Shown one piece after another: positions 21,126-33,400 of a DNA stretch of 64,000 bases. The stretch's first letter is position 1; the number at the start of each line of letters is the position of its first letter. The translations under genes were made by a program, and so were the position numbers. The notes under the pieces were generated by a model. The model did no database searches, had not been told where the DNA came from, and saw nothing but the letters and a program-made list of their open reading frames with translations. Origin of the DNA: Saussurea involucrata (Eukaryota > Streptophyta > Magnoliopsida > Asterales > Asteraceae); contig CM066317.1 in NCBI GenBank assembly GCA_033807775.1, positions 37,451,870 through 37,515,869 of the forward strand, read 5' to 3'.

Positions 21126-21869
21126 TGTTAGCTCCAAATATTCATAATATTATAAGTATTGAAAAATAGGCCAAGTAAAGAAGACTTCCACAGAAGCTCT
21201 GCCAAAATAAACAAGAAGATCATTCAAGGAACCCCAAGACCAGCTGAACTAAAGAAGACTGCTATCAGAAGAATCAAGTCACAGAACCTCTGCCACCATT
21301 GACAGAAGCTCTGCGGAAAAGACTGAAGACTTGGAAGATATTTATAATATCTTGCCACTGTTACAGGAATATCTTACCACTGTTACAGAAATATCTTGCT
21401 ACTGTTCCAGGGTACGTTCGTCAACTTGTACAAGGCATGGTCTGACTCCTACACGTGTCATACTCCGATAGGACTACCTTCCAAGTTGATATTAGCGCAT
21501 TTAATGCATGCAGTTTTCCAACTGTTCATACCATCTTTTTTCTCCTGTAGCAAGTCCTTTTGTCTAGAATAGATCTTTTGTAGTAGTATAAAAGGAAGAC
21601 TCTTGTTGAGTTCTTCCTTAACAACAATAAGATATAATCTTCTACGCAAAAACACTTGCACACAATTAACGTTAAATCTGTTCTTAGTGTTCTTAATCAA
21701 ATACAGTAATCTTTGAGATATTCATCTGTTCTTCATATACTGTTTATTTGGTATTTTATATTGTTTCTGTATAAACATATCTGTTAGTTCTTCAAATACG
21801 CTTCCACAACACATCTTATTTGAATTAATAGATTAGATAATCTTTTTTAATCAAATACGGGAACCAACA
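21126..21869 (+). repeat. 5' LTR of element C
   Basis: TGTTAGCTCC...GGGAACCAACA. A TATA-like TATAAAAGG near 21588 marks the likely U3/R border. Confidence 0.95.
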
Positions 21870-21871
21870 AT

Positions 21872-21883
21872 TGGTATCAGAGC
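21872..21883 (+). promoter_or_regulatory. Primer-binding site of element C
   Basis: TGGTATCAGAGC two bases after the LTR, complementary to initiator tRNA-Met. Confidence 0.95.
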
Positions 21884-22159
21884 AAAGCTTGGTTTTCAAT
21901 ATCAAGCGATCCACGTTTAACAAGATTATTGGTAGAAACATGGTCTGATTTTAACCTGTTATTCATTCCTTCAAACAGATTCTATTGTTCAGCCATTTTC
22001 GATTTATTCGATATTTGGTAAAACTAGAGAAAATGTTTCTTTAGTTAAAACTCCATAAAAGTGCACTGTTAAGAGCTTCCAAGCCCAGAAAATCTTTCCA
22101 GATTATTCTTTCGTACTTTTACGTGTCATATCTTTATTTTGAAACTTCCTACTCTTAAA

Positions 22160-25100
22160 ATGACAAACGCACAAAATTTCTTCACAACTGGTTCATTAAC
22201 CAAACCACCATCTCTTCTACGAAATGAGTATCCTCAGTGGAAAATAAGAATGATCCATTTCTTTGAGGGTACTGATAAACAGCTCGTACAATACCTTTAT
22301 AATCCTCCTCATGTCCCTATGTTAATTGTACCTCGTGTACCAGCTACAGCTGACACTCCTGAAATCCCTGAGCATCAAAAACCTAAAACCAGGGATGGTT
22401 GGTCAGATCAAGATAAGGAAAAAGATGAACTCGCTCAGAAAACAAAAAGAATTCTGATCATGGCAATCCCCAACGATCTCTTCCAGTCCTTAGATGCATG
22501 CGAATCTGCGTATGATCTTTGGAAAGAACTGGAGAAACAACCTGAAGGGGGAGCTAAAACTCATAAAAACCGAAGGGCTCAATACATAAACGAATATTAC
22601 GCTTTTAAAGCCCTGACAACTGAATCTCTGCAGACAACGTATGACAGATTCAACTCTCTGATAAATAATTGCAAGAAGTTCGGCATCCACAGAACTTCTG
22701 AAGAGAATAACGTCATGTTTCTCAAAAGTCTGAACGAAGAATGGCTTCAGTTATCTATGTCTTTACAAACCAATCAAGATTTAGAGTCGTGGACTCTTTC
22801 AGACCTCTACGGAACATTAGTTGGTCAAGAGCCTCAAGTAGCACAAGCAAAGACACTAACCATTGCACCTCTTGCTTTGGTTAGCAAAACTAAAGAAGAA
22901 ACAGAGAGGTCGAGGAAAGAAAAAGCAACAGAGGTAAATAAGAAAGAGAAAAAGAAAAAGGTAGTGGTAGTTGACAGCGAAGACGAAGAGATTATGGAAG
23001 AGGGAGAGATCACTCTGGCATCAATAGCAACATCCTTAGCTCTATTGACAAGAGAATTCAGAGGAAACCAAAAGAGTTATGGAAATGATAGATATGGCAG
23101 AGATAATAGAGAAAGAAGAGAAGATCGGAGTAGAAGGGATCAAGGAAGAAGAGAAGAATCAGCTGACCGACAGAGGTCAGACGACAGAAGTAACGACCAA
23201 CAGAGGTGGAGTGAAAGATACAACAGAGGAAATGATCGACAGAGATCAGATGACAAGGCTAGCTAAACACCACAAGAATGCTACAAGTGTGGTAAGCCTG
23301 GTCATTATGCTAATGAATGCATATAGGAAAAAGGTGGTGACCGACAGAAGTCCGACGATCGTGCTGGCAATACTTCCCAGAACCAAGGTTGCTACAACTG
23401 TGGGAAGCCAGGCCACTTTGCAAATGAATGCAGAAGCAGGCCAAATCGCCCACAGAAGGACTCAGCTTTTTACAAAAAGAAAGCTGAGTATTATGCTCAA
23501 AAGTCACTCATGGCGAACAAAGTGGTGAACAAGGAAGATTGGGAGTCAGATACAACCTCTGATGATGAATATACCAACAATGCCTTGTTATGTGGCATGG
23601 CAAAAATCAGCTCAGACTCTGACACTGAGGTATCCACTTCAAACTCCACCTCTAGTACTACAGAAGTTGATTTACTTATAATTAAAACTGAAAATATTGA
23701 GCTGAAAAAGACTTGTGATGATATTCAGAAAAAGCTCACTTTTTATGAAAGAGAAGCTAGACTTCTCACTGAAGAAAAAGCAAAAAATTTCAAAGAAAAG
23801 GAAGAATTAGAAGCACACCGGAACAAAAATCTATTCCCTTTAAAAGAGAAAATTTTTGTATTAAGAGGGTGTTTGGGAGTGTGTTTTAAATCTGCTTATT
23901 GACTTATTGACTTTTCAAAAAGTCAATAAGTTAAAAAGCTTGTTTGGCAAATGCAAAAGGACTTTTAAAACAACTTTTTGGTTTGCCTTGGAAACGTGAT
24001 TTTCAAGAAGTCACACTTTCCTGACTTATTGACTTATTGGTCATTTTACACTTTCCTATCTCAAAAGCTAATCCAAACACTTTTTTAAAAACTCATTTTC
24101 CAAAAGCAATAAGTCAATAAGCACTTTTGGCCAAAAGCACTTTTGGACTAAAAAAAGCACTCCCAAACACCCTCTAAATACATCTTTAAAATCCAAAACA
24201 AAAGAACTTTCAGATTCTGAGAGCGACAGACTAAACATTTTAGCTCTTAAGGAATATTTTCAAAAGGAAAGAGAAGTCCTTTTGGCAAGATCTACTTAGA
24301 AAAGATGTTTTAATTAAAAATTATCGTGATGCACAAAAGGTGTATGAAAAAATAAATACTCAAATAGGAAGGCGAGGTATTGGGTACAGTGATATTAATC
24401 AAGGTACAGAAAACAAAAAGAATAAACCTCTGTCATCTCTATTTGCTATAGGAAAAATCAAAAAACCTAATTTTCCAAACTTAATCTCTGTAAGTAAAAG
24501 AGTAAAAGTCTCTGGGGAACCTCACTTAAGGAACCCTATGAAGATGATAAATGTATGGTTTGAAAACACAGATTTATCACCTTTAACCTCTGTCAAAAGA
24601 GGATCCAAACCAAAGAAATATCTGAAAACTCGAGATCAGATAGGAATCTTCAAGTTTGGTAAACCAGAGACTCAAACTCAAGTTGCTTTTGTCTGCACAA
24701 TAGATTCTGAAAAGAAATTATCTGCAGAAGCACTTGAGTTCAAACCAATCTTTACAAAAGAAAAATTAAGAAATATAATTGAAAAAGAAATAATGGAAAT
24801 CGAGAAAATAGATATTTTGAAAAATCTATATACTTCTTCTACAGATCAAAAACTCTCTAAAGAGATCTTATCAGACACCTCTGTTGACTTAGAAAGTAAT
24901 TTTTCAGATGAAGAAAGCAAGTATGACACATGCTCGGAAAGTCCAGCCTCTGTCGAAAGAAATATTGATGACTCAACCTCTGTATATGAGGACGATTCAT
25001 CATCTGACGAATCAGAGACTGAAAGAATAGAAAAGGTTCCTTGTAACTCGGAGGTTATTAAACAAACCTCTGAAGTTCTTAACAGAACTATTCCTCCAAA

Positions 25101-25719
25101 GGAGAAAATCACTGGAATTCCAATCTGTCCAGACTTTTTGGATATATGCATACAAGCCAAAACCTCTATTGAGCTTGAAAATTTCAAAAAACAGAAGTTA
25201 ATGTCCACTCAAAATCCAAAAGATTCAAAATTTTTAAAACCCTTAAAAATTAAAGAGAAACCAACATGGCAACAAAAGGGTAAATGGCCAAAACCTAACA
25301 AATCTTCTTCTTCTGTGACAGTGAAAACAACAGAAGTTCACCACAGAAGGGACTCACAGAAGGCTGCTACAAACAAAGATTTTTGCCAACAATCTAATCT
25401 ACATAAATCTTCTTGTAATAGGAAGCCATATGCTAGAATAGAATGTAATGCCTCTGTGGCCCAGTTTAAAGCTTTCAATGAAAATTTCAAGCAAATCACT
25501 TCTGATGTTCTATACTGTCATTGCTTTGATCTTATGTTCAAATTGAATAATCATTTCTGTAGCTCAAATTGTTTTCTCTCTACACCTAAATCAAATGTTA
25601 AAGAGAAACAAACTGATTCTTCGACAAAAGATAAAATGTATTTCAAGAATGCTAAAGCAAACTTGAAAAATTCAGACGAAACTGGACCCATATGGATATG
25701 GGTACCTAAAACTCTGTGA
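22160..25719 (+). pseudogene. gag: gag of element C, interrupted by a MITE
   Basis: Starts MTNAQNFFTTGSLTKPP. The capsid-like region (EYPQWKIRMIHFFEGTD...AYDLWKELEKQ...TYDRFNSLINNCKKFG) is followed by an Arg/Asp-rich stretch and two zinc knuckles CYKCGKPGHYANEC and CYNCGKPGHFANEC. These lie in the same frame but around stops at 23264 and 23324. A MITE splits the reading at residue run IFVL; removing it and one TAA restores the frame (IFVL-NTSLKSK). A frameshift near 24290 follows. The C-terminal part ends WVPKTL, matching WVPKN in element B. Thr-Ser-Val and Thr-Glu-Val runs reflect embedded CCTCTG/CAGAGG motifs. Confidence 0.88.
23865..24174. mobile_element. MITE in gag of element C (PIF/Harbinger-like)
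   Basis: 310 bp with inverted ends GAGGGTGTTTGGGAGTG / CACTCCCAAACACCCTC and a TAA duplication on each side (23862-23864, 24175-24177). Internal short palindromes of the type TTATTGACTT/AAGTCAATAA. TAA duplication and length point to a Tourist-type element. Confidence 0.88.
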
Positions 25720-25739
25720 TTGTCTTGCAGAAGTAGTAT

Positions 25740-27638
25740 GTGCCAATATGGTATCTAGACTCCGGATGCTCAAGGCACATGACTGGCAACATAAATCTTC
25801 TATCCACGTACCAAGAAAAACAAGATGGTGGATCAGTGACTTTTAGAGACAACAAAAAGGGGCATATTAAAGTCTATGGAGTCATAAAGAAAGAAAATAT
25901 CACAGTACACAAAGTTGCATATGTGGATGGCCTAAAACACAACCTACTCAGTGTCAGCCAACTTTGTGACACAAGATTCGATGTACTATTCAAGAGAACA
26001 TTTTGCTCTCTACTAAGTGAAGACACCGGAATAGAACTTGTGCGAGCCAAAAGAAAAGGTTATCTGTATCTAATGAACTTCAATGCCAAAAACAAAGACA
26101 ACATTTGTCTTGTTGCAAGCAAGAGTGAAGAAGCCTGGCTATGGCATAACAGGTTCTGTCATTTAAACTTTCATACTCTAGATAAACTGGTAAAACTTGA
26201 TCTAGTCAAAGGTTTACCTATTGTTAAATTTAATAAGGATCATTTATGTTCTGCTTGTGAATTGGGAAAACTCAAAAGAGCTTCCCACAGAGGCAAAACT
26301 GATGTGTCTTGTCCTAGGCCTCTGTACATGTTTCACGTTGACCTCTGAGGTCCAATCGCTATACAGAGCCTAGGTGGCAAGAAATATATACTTGTCTTAA
26401 TTGATGAGTATTCACGATTTACATGGGTTGAATTTGTCAGAAAGAAATCAGATGTTCCATGCATCCTGATTAATCTAATGAAAAGAATCCAAGTTCTTTA
26501 TGAGTGCAAAATTCTGAAGTTACGAAGTGATAATGGCACAGAATTCAAAAACTCTGTCATTGAAGCCTATCTCACAGAAGAAGGAATATCCCAGAACTTC
26601 TCTGCCGCTCGCACCCCACAACAGAATGGCGTAGTCGAACGAAAGAACCGCACGCTCGTGGAGGCTGCAAGAACCATGCTTTCTGCATGCGGATTACCAA
26701 TGATGTTTTGGGCAGAAGCAATTTCAACTGCTTGCTATACCCAAAATCGTTCAACAATCGTGAAAAGACACATCAAATCTCCTTATGAATTGATCAACAA
26801 ACGGCGACCAAACATCAAGTTTCTCCATGTATTTGGATGCAAATGCTTTGTCTTAAACGACAGAGACTCAAGAGGAAAGTTTGAAGAAAAGGTTGACCAA
26901 GGCAAGTTCATCAGATACTCTGCCACTTCCAAAGCCTACAGAGTTTACCTTCTGAAGTCGCGCACGATATTAGAAAGCATCAATGTGTCCTTTGATGACT
27001 CATTCCAAAAGATTTCTGAACAACTCAGTTCAGAACTCGGGCTAAACAAGGAATCCTCTGGCATCTCAAAAACAAATAGAGATTTAAGTATTCTATTTCA
27101 AGAAATGTTCAACGAAGATATCGATCCCTCTGCTAGAAACAACAGAACCTCTGCAGAATCACTTTCTGTAAACAACGTAAGTATCTCTCTGTCTGATCCA
27201 TTTAATACCTCATCCTCTTCTGCAATTACTGCAGGTACTAAAAATCGAACGGAAGATACAACAAAAGATTCTACAACAGAGGTAATCCAAATACTAACAA
27301 ATCCAACAGAGGAAGCAACACCAGAAGAAACACCAGAGGGAAGTGAAGATGAAATCACAATGCCTACAGAGAAGGAAATTCCAACTTTGATACCCATTCC
27401 TACAGAAGCTGAACTAAACACATGGGCAGAACCATCAACCACTTCAACCACAGAAGTTCAACTTGATGACTCAAATGATCATCTTCCACGAACAACTCAA
27501 TGGACAAAAAGCCATCCTCCAAGCCAAATCATCGGTAATCCCACTGATAAAGTAAAAACAAGATCAACTTCTGCAAATTTTTGTTTCTTTACCAACTTTA
27601 TTAGTGTGATCGAACCGAAAAAGATCTCTGCAGTTTGA
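25740..27638 (+). pseudogene. pol: Protease-integrase part of pol, element C
   Basis: Protease MPIWYLDSGCSRHMTG, pre-integrase WLWHNRFCHLNF...LCSACELGKLKR, then a TGA (26346-26348) where a Trp codon is expected (HVDL*GP). The same frame goes on through integrase (LIDEYSRFTWVEF, RSDNGTEFKNSV, RTPQQNGVVERKNRTLVEAARTML) and the linker to PPSQIIGNPTDKVKTRS. It closes at a TGA after KKISAV where a small deletion shifts the frame to RT. The frame differs from that of gag, as in element B. Confidence 0.88.
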
Positions 27639-29086
27639 GCGAAACAAGGTCTGGACTCTAGTACCTCTGCCACGAGGAAAACAGGCCATAGGGACTAACT
27701 GGGTCTTCAGAAACAAAAAGGATGAGGATGGAGTGATCATTCGAAACAAAGCAAGACTGGTGGCCAAGGGATATCGCCAAGAAGAGGGTATAGATTACGA
27801 TGAAACTTTTGCACCTGTTGCACGGCTCGAAGCAATAAGAATTTTCTTAGTCTTCGCAGCCCACAGAGGTTTTAAAGTATATCAAATGGATGTAAAATCT
27901 GCTTTTGTCAATGGTGAAATTCAAGAAGAAGTATACGTCCAACAACCACCAGGGTTTGAAAGCTCAAAGTACCCAAGGTATGTCTATTACCTCGACAAAG
28001 CTCTATATGGATTGAAACAGGCTCCAAGAGCATGGTACGAAAGACTTTCTACCTTTCTTCTCAATAACGACTACAAAAGAGGTACCACTGATACAACTCT
28101 GTTCTTTAAAGGAGAAGGAAATGAGCTTATTCTTGTACAAATATTTGTAGATGACATTATTTTTGGGTCTACTAATGGACAAAAATGTAAATATTTTGAA
28201 AAGCTCATGCAGAGTGAGTTTGAAATGAGTATGATGGGAGAATTAACCTTTTCCTCGGAATTCAAGTCAAACAAACATCAGAAGGAATTTTCATAAACCA
28301 ATCAAAATATGTCTCTGACATACTTGAAAAATATAGCCTCTCTGATGCCTCTGTCATGAAAACCCCAATGGCCACTGGAAATAAACTATTTTCAGATCCA
28401 AATGGCATCTCTGTCGAGTGCACACTTTACAGAGGAATGATTGGGTCTTTATTATACTTAACAGCAAGTAGACCTGACATAATGCATGCCACATGCCTCT
28501 GTGCAAGATATCAAGCTAATCCTAAAAAGTCACATTATATTGCTGTAAAGAGAATCTTCAGATACCTCAGAGGGACCAAAATCTTGGCCTCTGGTATCCA
28601 CAGAACTCTGGTTTTGGACTAAAGGCATACACAGATTCAGATTATGGAGGATGTAAACTCGACAGAAAGAGTACCTCTGGGAGTTGTCAATTCCTAGGTG
28701 GGAAATTAGTAAGCTGGACTTCAAAGAAACAGAATTGTGTCTCAACATCTACGACATAATCTGAATACGTTGCTGCTGCTAGCTGTTGCTCTCAAGTTCT
28801 GTGGATGAAAATACAGCTGAAAGACTTTGGTCACATAGTCTGCAAAATTCCCATCTTCTGTGATTCCAAAAGTGCAATTGCCATCTCTGCAAATCCAGTA
28901 CAGCATTCAAAGACAAAGCACATAGATATCAGGTATCACTTTCTGAAGTATCATGTTGAAAACCAAACCATCGAGATGAATTTTGTACCAACAAAATTTC
29001 AGCTTGCTGATTTATTCACCAAGGCACTTGATGAGAAAAGATTCCTCTACTTGGTGGGTAACTTAGGAATGATAAATATGAGTTAA
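27630..29086 (+). pseudogene. pol: RT-RNase H of element C
   Basis: RT runs from FERNKVWTLVPLP through YDETFAPVARLEAIR, YQMDVKSAFVNGEIQEEVY, ALYGLKQAPRAWY and the catalytic FVDDIIFGSTN. A one-base loss near 28250 (MGELTF...) and another frameshift near 28570-28615 break it. A TAA sits at about 28757 in RNase H (ST*SEYVAA). RNase H otherwise keeps TDSDYGGCKLDRKSTSG, CDSKSAIAISANPVQHSKTKHIDIRYH and ADLFTKALDEKRF. Very close in sequence order to element A's RT, confirming one lineage. Confidence 0.88.
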
Positions 29087-30180
29087 CCTCTGTAAGTATC
29101 TTATCTTCATTAAAAAAATGTATAATTTTTTTTAATAATTTGCTTTTGTATGTAAATTCTAAAATCTCAATTCTGAAAGCAACAGAGCTTCTGTAGGACT
29201 CCTCAGAACCTCTGACAATCCTTACAGAACCTCTGATACACTTGACCTAGGTTATATACATTACTTCTGATCATTGAACCAAGCATAGGTCAAGGGTGAG
29301 CAAAAGGAGACCTTGCTTAATCTACAGAGATTTATAAGTCAAGGGGAAGCAAAGGAAGAAACGACATCAAAAGAAGAAAAGAACTTTGCCGGACAAAGAA
29401 GAACAAAAAGGTTGGTATCTCGTACAGATTATTTTTGAAAATAATTTTCTACGACACAAATTTCTAAATATGTTCTAGAAACATTATTAAAAACATTCCA
29501 AATGAAATTTGATCAAAAAGAATATTGAGTTTTCCATTATTAGAAATTTAAGGTCACAGAGCCTCTGCTGAGTTCAACAGAGGTTCTGCAGGCAAAAGCT
29601 ATGATCATAAATCAATAATCTTGGAACCTCTGTCAATCTCCTTAGGTATCAATTTCAAAAAGAATCATCGCGTACAAATATACTGCAACAGAAGTCATAA
29701 GTTACAGAGTTCTATCCACAAGATAGAACTTATGTAGACCAACATTTGTTTTAAAAGATTTTTTTTGCTGCGCAAAACATTTTTCAAAAACAATTTTCTA
29801 GGACACCAGCTTTCAAACAGGTCCTAAAAACATTGTTGAAAACAATCAAAAACTTGGATGATCAAAAATGTTTATTAATTGTTAGATATGAGAAATTTCT
29901 TGTCTAAGAGCCTCTGCTGGCTCTGACAGAGGTCCAAAAACCTCTATAAAGGAGTTTCTATGCTAAAAATTTATCGATCCTCTCCATGGACTTTTCAACC
30001 ATTTTTTGTAAAAGTACAACCTACAGAGGCAAGAAAAACAAAGTTTTCAAAATCTCAGAGCCCTGTCAGTTTTTACTTTGGGCATTTCGGTAACAATAAC
30101 GGTAACGATAACTTTTCTGCGAGTGAGAATCATGTGGAGGTAAAGAGGCCCACGCGCCTAGCATTTAATAAGGCCTCCCA
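29087..30180 (+). other. Non-coding spacer between pol and ORF3, element C
   Basis: No ORF of note. It is rich in CCTCTG/CAGAGG although it does not code. It contains two diverged copies of a roughly 90-base block with TTTTCTA(C/G)GACAC near 29430-29510 and 29770-29850. Confidence 0.7.
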
Positions 30181-30204
30181 CGACGTCTCGTCATAACTGA
30201 CACA

Positions 30205-30354
30205 GATGACGTGTCATCTTTTCATTGGACCTACATGGAGTACGTGCCTCTGGAAAGTTGAACCCGCCGTAACCACTCAAGTGCGGACCCCAAATATTAT
30301 TTACCTCAAAATATTAACCCTTTCAGATTCTACGGTTACATACTCAGTATAAAA
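30205..30354 (+). promoter_or_regulatory. Promoter-like block upstream of ORF3 in element C
   Basis: Near-palindromic GATGACGTGTCATC (30205-30218), reversed CCAAT (30224-30228), TACGTG nearby and TATAAAA (30348-30354). The TATA box lies 91 bases before the ORF3 ATG at 30445, a normal promoter-to-start distance. The arrangement (ACGT-core sites, CCAAT, TATA) parallels the block before ORF3 in element A although the sequences have diverged. Confidence 0.6.
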
Positions 30355-30444
30355 CCCAAGTTACCTTTCCTCACAAAAACTTTACTTACTTTCTTCTCCG
30401 GCGAACCTGCAACTATTCTCAAATATTCATTCTTCTTTGCAAAA

Positions 30445-33400
30445 ATGGCTTCCAGTTCCCACGCTGCTCAGAACTCTCCGGCGAACTCTCCTCAACAATC
30501 CCCAGTACATTCAGAGCACTCTCACAACCCAAACATAGCCGTAAATGCAGAAACAGAAAACTCCGGCGACTCTGTAAATTTTGCACCAACCACCAACCTT
30601 CAACATTTTCTGAACAAATAACATTTTGAGGATGTTCTTCCATTAAAATCCAACAACTGCTACCTGGTGCCCTCACCAACAGCCTTCGGCGAAGCCCATG
30701 CCCTTCTCCTAAACATCATGGAAAACCATATCCTATACCCCCTCCTTTCCAAAACCCCAACCAAAATCCCTGCTCGATATCTGAATCAATTTTGGCAAAG
30801 TTGCCGATTTGATTCAGATGATTCTCTGATAAAGGGCTATATTTCGAAGCCAGACAAATCTGAATACCTCGAACTTATGTTCAACAGAACTATGTTCTCG
30901 CTTTAGTTCAACCTGCCAACCAGAGGTCTACTTGGAATAAAGAAATATGCTGAGGTTCCGACGGGCGAGGAGCTCTGTCGATTTTTAGAGATGTTAGGGT
31001 ATAACATAACCCTAAGGAAACACAATGATTTCCGCAGAGGCAGGCTACCTCCTCTGTGGAATACCCTCTTCTCCATCTTGAATCGTTGTCTAACAGGGAA
31101 AACTGGCAGCCCTGACCAGAGCTCACACCAGATCCTGACCATCATGTATGGATCTATTACGATCTTCCACTTGATTTTGCCACCATCATGATGCAGGAGA
31201 TAGTAAATACGATCGACAGAAAGCTTGCAACCCAAAAGGCCAAAAAGAACACACCAGGGTATCTGCCACCTCTGCAATATCAGAGAATTCTAGGAGTCAT
31301 ATTCGAGCCTCGACTTCTAATGGAGAAATGGCCAATGGAAGGGCCAACTGTAAAACTTTATCCCATGAACAAAAATACTCCTACAGAGCATGAAGACAAC
31401 TATCCCCACTGCAGACCTCTGTCGAAGAACCTTCTGTCATATGCAAGCGATGAAAAGATGAAGTTAGACTATATACGCGCCCACAGGACTCCAGAACCAA
31501 GTCCTGTGACACCCCCGCGTCTAGGAGCCCCCTTAGATTTAGATATAGTAGAGAGGATGACAGAAGAAGAATGGGCCAGAGCTTTAGAAAAACATCATTC
31601 AGTACAAGACCGGTTCAAAGCCCAAAGAGAAAGCATATACCCCTCTTCACCCAAGAGAAAAACCTCTGCAACAACACCCCAAAAGAAGAGCAAGAAAAGG
31701 AAACCAACAGAGGAAACTACAACCTCTGCAACTCAACCCTCTTCTCCACCACATGCTACAGAAACAAGATCCTCTGCACCTCCCTCCCCTCCAAAACAAA
31801 AGAAACCAAAAACCAAATCAATAGAAGAGGGAGCCCCTAAGCCAAAGAAGAGGAAGTCAAAGAAGAAGAAACCCACATCAACTCTGCAAGTCATTACAGA
31901 GGAAGACGAACAGGAAGAGGAAGATCAGATTATACCTCTGCAACCTCCCTCCCCAATAACCTATACAGATCAACAGGGAGATTTTAATGCCTTCCTCAAC
32001 CATCCAGACATAGCTCACACCTCAGATCCATCAGGATGGATCGCAGAACCGTTGGATCAGAACATTCAAAGTAAGACTACAGAGGTTCTGCGCACAACAG
32101 AAGAAATTTCACCACCTCATTCAAGTTTTGACACTCAACATCGAACCCTTCAACATTCAATAGAAGTCATATCGGAGGCTCAAGGTACACTACCTATGCA
32201 CCCTCACGTTCGACAACTCATAGGATCTCATTATATATATGATTCCTTAAGATCAGAAGCAGAAGCGACTATAGTGGAAAATGCAGAAGAGGTAGGCATA
32301 GAGATTACAATAGAGGGAGAGGTTAGGGTAGAAACCACAGAGGGTTCTACAGAAAAAGATGCCGAAGAAGTAGAAGGCACACATCCCCAACCCCCTCCCA
32401 GTGCAACCCACACATCTGATACCGCCGGTCTAGTGGCAGAGGGTATCATTGAAAAAGAGCAGCACAACTCGATCCTAACCCCACCCAGCCAGCCAGAGGT
32501 TACTCTTTCAACCTCTGTGCCCATTATAACTGGGGAAACCATTCCTGGGGAATCCTCTCGAAAGAACTCACCTATTGTTCGTGATTCATCGCCCAGAATC
32601 ACATCTGACATCCCCGCCGAGGAATTTGTTTCCTCTGCCACGCACACAACAATAGGGCCAAACCTCCTTTCAGAGAGGAGTAGAGAGCACAGTGACAAAG
32701 TGACTCTAGACAAGTCTCCAAGTCAACAGAAGGACATTCCAATACCCACCTCTGGAGTGGATTTGGACACTGACCTTCACAGAACTTCTGTAGAGGTTGA
32801 AACACAAGTTTCTCCTCGAGGATCAGAAGGAAATCCTTCCACCCTCAACGTACAAACAGGGGTGAACGAAGGTGTCCTAGGAACAGGGACTCACTTTGGG
32901 GACGAATGTGTTCCCCCAGAGGTTACAACGAGTTCACACGTATCAAGGGATGAGTTCCAAACCCTTGTCACCTCTGTGAACCAAACAATGAAGGAGTTGG
33001 AAAGCTCTTTCAAATCTTTTGCAGAAACTACATCAAGAGCCATTACAAGCCTAAATACCAAAATGGACACCTTGTCCACAGAGGTACAACAAGCTCTGTC
33101 AAAGATGATGTCTGCTACAGAAACTTCTGTCACAACCTCTGCCAGACTACATGCTGAAGAAATCGAATGATGTACAACCTCTGCATTCAACGAGTCTGTC
33201 AACAACTTCCTGCAAAAACTCAAAGATCAATCCTCTACTTCTAAGGGCCTTACACCTGAAGACCTAAAGAAGGCCTTAGAAGAAGTCCAAGAGCAAACAC
33301 TACAAAACACTCAAGCCATGAAGCCTTCTGACTACATGACCAGAGTTCAGCTCACAGAACTTGGGCAAGGAATCCTTGATCAAATGACAGAGTTCATCAG

